Origin: Siphonodentalium dalli
Taxonomy: Eukaryota; Mollusca; Scaphopoda; Gadilida; Siphonodentaliidae
Assembly: GCA_032622095.1 (NCBI GenBank)
Contig: CP136067.1
Span: forward strand, 61,452,893-61,516,892
Reading direction: 5' to 3'
Length of the DNA: 64,000 bases
This document shows, piece after piece, positions 58,725 to 64,000 of the stretch. The position numbers were made by a program, and so were the translations under genes. The number at the start of each line of letters is the position of its first letter. Position 1 is the stretch's first letter. Below the pieces are notes generated by a model that ran no database searches, was not told the DNA's origin, and saw nothing but the letters and a program-made list of their open reading frames with translations.

Positions 58725-59210
58725 TTAACTCATTCATTGCCGGAGACGGATATATACATATATATAATTTCAATATTGGTGTACATGCGTAGAATACTGC
58801 GGATTACAAGTTAAATTTTGAGACACTTGTCTGTTTAATTATCATGGGGGATCTGATAAGCGTGCAATAGCTGTATTAGATGAACTCTGTCCCCGTTAAA
58901 ACAATGTATCGGGAAGCTCCACACATTGAAACGTCTATGGGATACAGCCGTCTGAATATACGTAGTGAACATTGATGTGCTTTGTGGGCGTGATTTGCAG
59001 AGTTACAGCATACATATCTGTTAATTGGAAAACCGATTTTGATTGCGTAAATGGCGATTACTATCAAGGACATGGTGCTTCAAAGCAGTTAACGAATATT
59101 GAATATTCAAACAAAGTATCTAGTTACTGTAAATAATGGCTTTCCCCCATGCAGGAAACCTGGAACAAACATATGGTTTTCCCCAGGAAACCTGGCACTT
59201 AATGAGTTAA
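58725..59210. mobile_element. piggyBac-like TTAA MITE
   Basis: TTAA at both ends (58725-58728 and 59207-59210). The left end CTCATTCATTGCC and right end in reverse complement CTCATTAAGTGCC match at 10 of 13 positions. 486 bp, no coding capacity. Near the right end CAGGAAACCTGG is repeated (59153 and 59184). Confidence 0.65.
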
Positions 59211-59339
59211 TGGTTGAATTGTGATTTATTGACTACAGCATGAAACTTCAAATATATGTATAGTCAATTTTGGACTAATATTTCACTAACGGCTCTACTT
59301 GGGCTATCGCATTATCTAACACTACACTATCTCAATCAA

Positions 59340-59410
59340 ATTAAGTTGGGGCCGTCTTCGCGTGGGGCCGTCTTCATATGGGGCCGACTTCGCGCGGGGC
59401 CGACTTCTCC
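59340..59410. repeat. ~17-bp GGGGCCGNCTTC repeat
   Basis: Four units of GGGGCCG(T/A)CTTCNNNNT type in tandem. Confidence 0.85.
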
Positions 59411-59730
59411 AGATACAGACATTTCCATACCCCGACAGATGTGTCGAAAACAACATTGATTGTTTGTAATTACGACAATCCGCATAAATTAGTTGGTGAT
59501 TAAACTAGTTTTATGAAGAAACTATATTAAAAACAGCAAAATAGTAAAACTACCAAAGTGATACTTATGTCTGGACTTCATCTGGTGTTTTAGCGGAAAT
59601 TGGGTCGAGAATAAATTGGGCGACCGACCGGATGTTCATAAAATACACAGAATTCGATCTCGGTCTCCAACGATAAACTTCACAAAAGTAAGACACCACA
59701 ACCGTAAACTATTAAACTGTACTTGATTTT

Positions 59731-60405
59731 TATACGCCCTTTTTGAAAAAAGGTCCGGGTCGTATTATATAATCAGTCTGCCTGTCCGTCCGTCCGTTAA
59801 TTTTTGGTTTCCGGTCGATAACTCCAGTTTGGATTAGTTGATCTGAACCAAAGTTAGTATGTGTATTTCCTAAAGATACAGGCCAAGTTCGAATATGGGT
59901 TCCGTCCAATTATTTTTTACATGAGTTACGGCCATTTTTCGACTTAGAATTTGACCGTCTGTTAATATTTTTGGTTTCCGACCGATAACTCCAGTTTGGA
60001 TTATTTGGTCTGAACCAAAGTTGGTATGTGTATTTCCCAGTTAAAACTACAGGCCAAGTTTGAATATGGGATCCATCCAATTATTTTTACATGAGTTACG
60101 GCCGTTTTTCGACTTAGAATTTGACCATCTGTTAACATTTTTGGTTTCCGACCGATAACTCCAGTTTGGATTATTTGATCTGAACCAAAGTTGGTATGTG
60201 TATTTCCCAGCTAACGATACAGACCAAGTTCGAATATAGGTTCTATCTAATTATTTTCACATGAGTTACAGCCATTTTTCGACTTAGAATTTGACCGCAT
60301 TTTGGCATTGAAATTAGGGGTATATAAGATATTCTTCAAATCGTAAGCCCAAAGTATTTTATTTTGCGGTAGTACAATTCGAAATATAGCTAAAGGGCGT
60401 ATTTT
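59731..60405. mobile_element. Small element with ~167-bp tandem repeats
   Basis: The left TACGCCCTTTTT and right AAAGGGCGTA are short inverted ends. Between them a ~167-bp unit is repeated three times (CGATAACTCCAGTTTGGATT at about 59815, 59981 and 60148; GAACCAAAGTT(A/G)GTATGTGT). The superfamily is unknown. Could be a satellite-bearing MITE. Confidence 0.5.
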
Positions 60406-60821
60406 GCCACACCCTAGCGATGCTCTTGTTTAAAATGCACTTATTTTAAATCATATTTGTCACCGATACACTCAGAGCCAATAGAAATTCCGAAGCGGTG
60501 TTCCCGAACTTCCCCACATAATTTGCGTACGTCTCAGATGACAAACTAGAATTGCAAAGAAAAGATATAATTGTCACATTTTATGCTCTCCTGATCACTG
60601 TCATATTAGTATATACTGGCACGAAGCTGGAAGTGTTATTGCTAATAGTGGTATAGTTATGTAACACATTCCTTTATCCCCGACTAATTAAGTATCACAT
60701 TTCATAGATTCACTGATCAGTCTTATTCATTAATTTCATTTCCGCGGTATGGTAATTGTATATTTATGCATGGACGCATTTACGAAATCTGATAGAGATT
60801 GTCGCTAACAAGCGTATCTAA

Positions 60822-62007
60822 GGGTGGATACACACATGCATGTAATCTCTGTAAATATCGTGTATTTGGCGTTTTACATGGATCATACACACCGTGTAAT
60901 ATGTGTCCGCTGACAACCCAATCATTGCAACTGTGTTTGACCACAGTGAGTTAAACTCTGAACCGCCGAAGAGCCGTTGACTGGGACAAAGTCGTCAGGC
61001 CGCTTAAAATAATTATTCGCGCGATAACTCAAATGGTCGACGTTCTGTTTAAATCATTGTCAGTCTTCTATTGACGTTAACACCAGTGATGGCCTCTTCC
61101 CCATGCAGCACAGGGGGCTATGACCCCCAACATGCACGGGGAGCTATATTATCCCAGAAGCTACCAAATTCACCATTGCATATTTCCTCGACGGGGGGTG
61201 TGCATCCAGCACCCTGAGTCCTGACACCCTGCTTTATAAATATCGTAGTCATGTCTGTCGTGTCTGTTTTCTACGAGTGATTAATCTAATATGCAGCAAT
61301 TTATGCTATTCATATAATTATGAACATATTATACAGCTTTAAATTTGAATGCATGGTGTTGCTGTTTGTCTTAATTCGGCGAAAGGGTTGCCTAGCTACG
61401 AGTTCCCAACTACGTCAACTTTCCTCTCTTGTGTTATACTGTTATGCATGTATACGCAAAATTTACAACTATAGAATATTTAAGTAAAACATTACATTGT
61501 AATTCTTGCCCAGATAATCCCGACTGATACATTCAATTAACTCCCATAGTTATTGGAAGCTTTCGAGAACCAGCCCCTCCCCCAATCATGGATTATGGTC
61601 GAAAATGTTATAATTAAAGCTTGTGACAGTTAGGAGCTTGTTCAACCTTTGGCTTGAGAAACATATATATAAATGGGGGGGGGGGGGTCACTCTTTTTAA
61701 TTTCAACGCTGTACCTGCATTATATTTTGGCGCTATAATGAATATTTGCAATAGAAATGAATTATAACTCGTGAAAAACAGCACATATATCAGACAAGAA
61801 TTTCTCATTTCGGCATCCACGAAAGAAGACATGTTTATGACTGGCCTGAAATTTCTTGATGGCAGTTTGTTTGATAATGGCTTATAACTACTCACTGGTG
61901 AAATTGACCTCTCGCGCACAGGTGATTAATTTTGTCAATTATTGGTGTGGCCATGTAAAATACATGCATTTTACATACAGACATTACATGCATGTGTGTA
62001 TCCACCC
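60822..62007. mobile_element. Harbinger-like element with perfect 25-bp TIR
   Basis: Left end GGGTGGATACACACATGCAT and onward is reverse-complementary over 25 bp to the right end at 61983-62007. TAA flanks both sides (60819-60821 and 62008-62010), the TWA duplication of PIF/Harbinger. 1186 bp. No transposase visible; a poly-G/C tract at 61674-61687. Confidence 0.88.
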
Positions 62008-62715
62008 TAAGGGCCTTGACCAATAAATTTGCACGCAGTTTTAATGAATAATAAAAATTCCAGGGATCGTATTCACCAGCTGGGTTTATTTATAGTCCAG
62101 GTAGTTTATCCGAGGCGGTGCTCAATGCGAACCTCTCAGCGAAGTTGACGGGAAGATATCGCTGCGCAGTATAGGATTATCCAATCAAGGTGATTGGGCG
62201 AAATCATAGATTGACTATCAGTCACGTACATAAAACATGCTGCGCATAGCAGACTAGCAGTACGTTTGGTTCATTTCAATCATGTGCAACCGGTGGAAAG
62301 GAAGGGGTACACAACCGACGAAGGCAACACTTTTTGATCATAGTGCAATCAAACATCAAATTCCTTGAAAATAAAGAGATCGCAACCATCCACCAGTGCC
62401 GGAAAGCAATTTCTTCGGAAATGGTAGGGAATTTTCCGAATAGTCCATGTGCAGTATTTGGATTGTGGTTAAATTCTATAGCGTGCAACAAACCTGCACT
62501 CATCATATTCTTCTCAGGGATGTGCCAACAGGGGTTTTGTTTTGGGGGAGGGGTGGGTATCTCACACCCCTTCCAACTTTTGTCAAATGTTCAACAGTTG
62601 GAAATGTCATAACCTGACACAACATTAGGAAATTTCACAACAACAATATGTTGAAATTGTTCTTGTAGTTTGATTTTCCAACAATTTATTACCAGGAAAT
62701 TTGTTGTTTTTTACG

Positions 62716-63828
62716 GTGGCTGGTTTAGGACATGGGAATCTTTTTTTTATTTGGTAGCACTAATTCGTGGCCACGAAATAACTAATTCGCGGCCACGAAA
62801 TAACTAATTCGTGGCCACGAAATAACTATTTTATCCCCATTCAGTCAGATACACTTCATATAACGGCTTAAAGTGTCTGGTATAGGCTATATCGAATAAA
62901 CGGTTACTTGTCATACACAAGAACCCGTTTCCGACACACAATTCAAGGGAACATTAAATGGGGCTAAAATATTACTTGACCATTTGGTCAAACAAAGGGT
63001 GTTGTAGGGTAAACAAAATCGGGGGCAAATAAATGGAATGGGTGCCCTGTTTGAACCCCTCTGGACGGCGGTCATTTTGGATCGGGATGAGGTGAAAGTG
63101 GTGAATTTGAACAGCTCCGTACAGCGGCCATTATGAATCTGGGTGGGGTGAAATGTGTGAATATCTAGACTCGCTGGCGGGTCACTCTACAACACCCTTT
63201 GTTTGGCCTAATTTGGTCAAAGGGACGAGAAATACAAAGGTGCCCTATTTGAACCCATCTGGACGGCGGCCATTTTGGATCGATGTGGGATGAAATATAC
63301 CAATCTTTAATACACATGGACATGGCGACAAGGTGTCTGGTAGTTTCACTCCGTTGTTCATTGCTGTATCAGCTAGCAATATCATGCACATGCAGTGACA
63401 TGGCAATATGTGGGTGTCCCATTCCACTCCCGCCGACACATACGGTGAGCCTAGCCCCATATAGGTGCCATATTTGAACCCATCTGGGGCGGCCATTTTG
63501 GATCGCGGAGGGTGAAAGCGGGTGAATATTTAGTTTGTCTCAGGGGTCACCCTACAACACACTTATTCGACATAAAATGGGGGGGGGATTGCATTGGTAC
63601 CATATATGGACCCTTCTGATAAGTTATCATTTTCGCTCGAGGTGGGCTGAATGTGTGAACATTTAGCTTGCTTTGCGAGCCACCGTACAACATCTTATTT
63701 GATCTATATCGGTCAATTAGTTATGTCGTGGCCACGAATTAGTTATTTCGTGGCCACGAATTTGTTATTTCGTGGCCACGAATTAGTATTTCCCATGACC
63801 TAAACCAGCCATGACCTAAACCAGCCAC
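62716..63828. mobile_element. TIR element built on palindromic TTCGTGGCCACGAA repeats
   Basis: The left GTGGCTGGTTTAGGACATGG and the right CCATGACCTAAACCAGCCAC are inverted; the right end carries the unit twice. Inside both ends are three or more copies of the palindrome TTCGTGGCCACGAA separated by ATAACTAA (62766-62822 and 63727-63783). The interior has four to five diverged units of TTTGAACCC(A/C)TCTGGACGGC and CATTTTGGATCG (62990-63700). No protein. The superfamily is unclear and no target duplication was resolved. Confidence 0.72.
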
Positions 63829-64000
63829 AATAGTTTTTAGACCAGCATGTGCATATATTCTCCAACTTTTGGTAAAAATGATTGACTGAGAAGGTCACCA
63901 GTTGGAAATTTACCGACCTTAGTTGGGTGTCAGGTTGGAAATTTCCAATCACATCACCGACAGCGTGTGTCGTTAGATATCTTGTGCGAAGATATCTTGT

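Overview
This window looks like repeat-dense nuclear DNA from an animal, most plausibly a marine invertebrate. It is AT-rich. It carries non-LTR retrotransposons with apurinic endonuclease and SGNH-esterase domains, a Penelope-like element with a GIY-YIG domain, several hAT, piggyBac-like and Harbinger-like DNA transposons, and long satellite arrays. I see no convincing host gene, tRNA, rRNA or CRISPR array. I cannot name the species or phylum from sequence alone.

Layout. 1-5.7 kb: a Penelope-like element (pseudo-LTR-like repeats, a GIY-YIG ORF and a hammerhead-like motif downstream), then a minisatellite and a short LINE tail. 5.74-24.0 kb: nested insertions. A TTAA-flanked piggyBac-like element (5741-24013) holds a hAT-like element (6028-23542, 8-bp target duplication GTCCTTGC). 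That element holds a degenerate CR1/L2-like LINE (LINE-A, coding span 6687-21362). LINE-A is in turn broken by two direct-repeat elements (E1 7344-10514, duplication GACA; E2 10700-12502, duplication TAAT) and by a second LINE (LINE-B, 14657-17042) flanked by direct repeats of about 770 bp.

24.1-40.3 kb: a very large inverted arrangement of satellites. A 68-bp satellite and a ~160-bp satellite occur on both sides in opposite orientation. The ~160-bp satellite is interrupted by three TIR elements, including a 6.2-kb hAT-type foldback element (31157-37313, duplication TTATGATT). 40.6-64 kb: scattered elements. These are a second G-rich-TIR element (41358-42976), a 1.1-kb hAT element (45999-47116, duplication CAACGGAA), an eroded LINE on the minus strand (LINE-C, 48.4-50.7 kb), a second LINE-B copy on the minus strand (53256-54896, flanked by 69-bp direct repeats), a near-perfect 157-bp hairpin, a TTAA MITE, a Harbinger-like element (60822-62007, duplication TAA) and a TIR element built from palindromic 14-mers (62716-63828).

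How the parts relate. Insertion order can be read from the duplicated target sites: piggyBac-like, then hAT-A, then LINE-A, then E1, E2 and LINE-B. Removing E2 with one TAAT joins the LINE-A esterase reading frame exactly. Removing hAT-A with one GTCCTTGC gives a sequence matching a second copy of the same motif inside the piggyBac-like element. The most unusual signals are the very long target duplications of LINE-B, the LTR-like but non-TG/CA elements E1 and E2 that share a 1353-bp period, an extra Asn-rich ORF in LINE-A, and the satellite-armed inverted structure.
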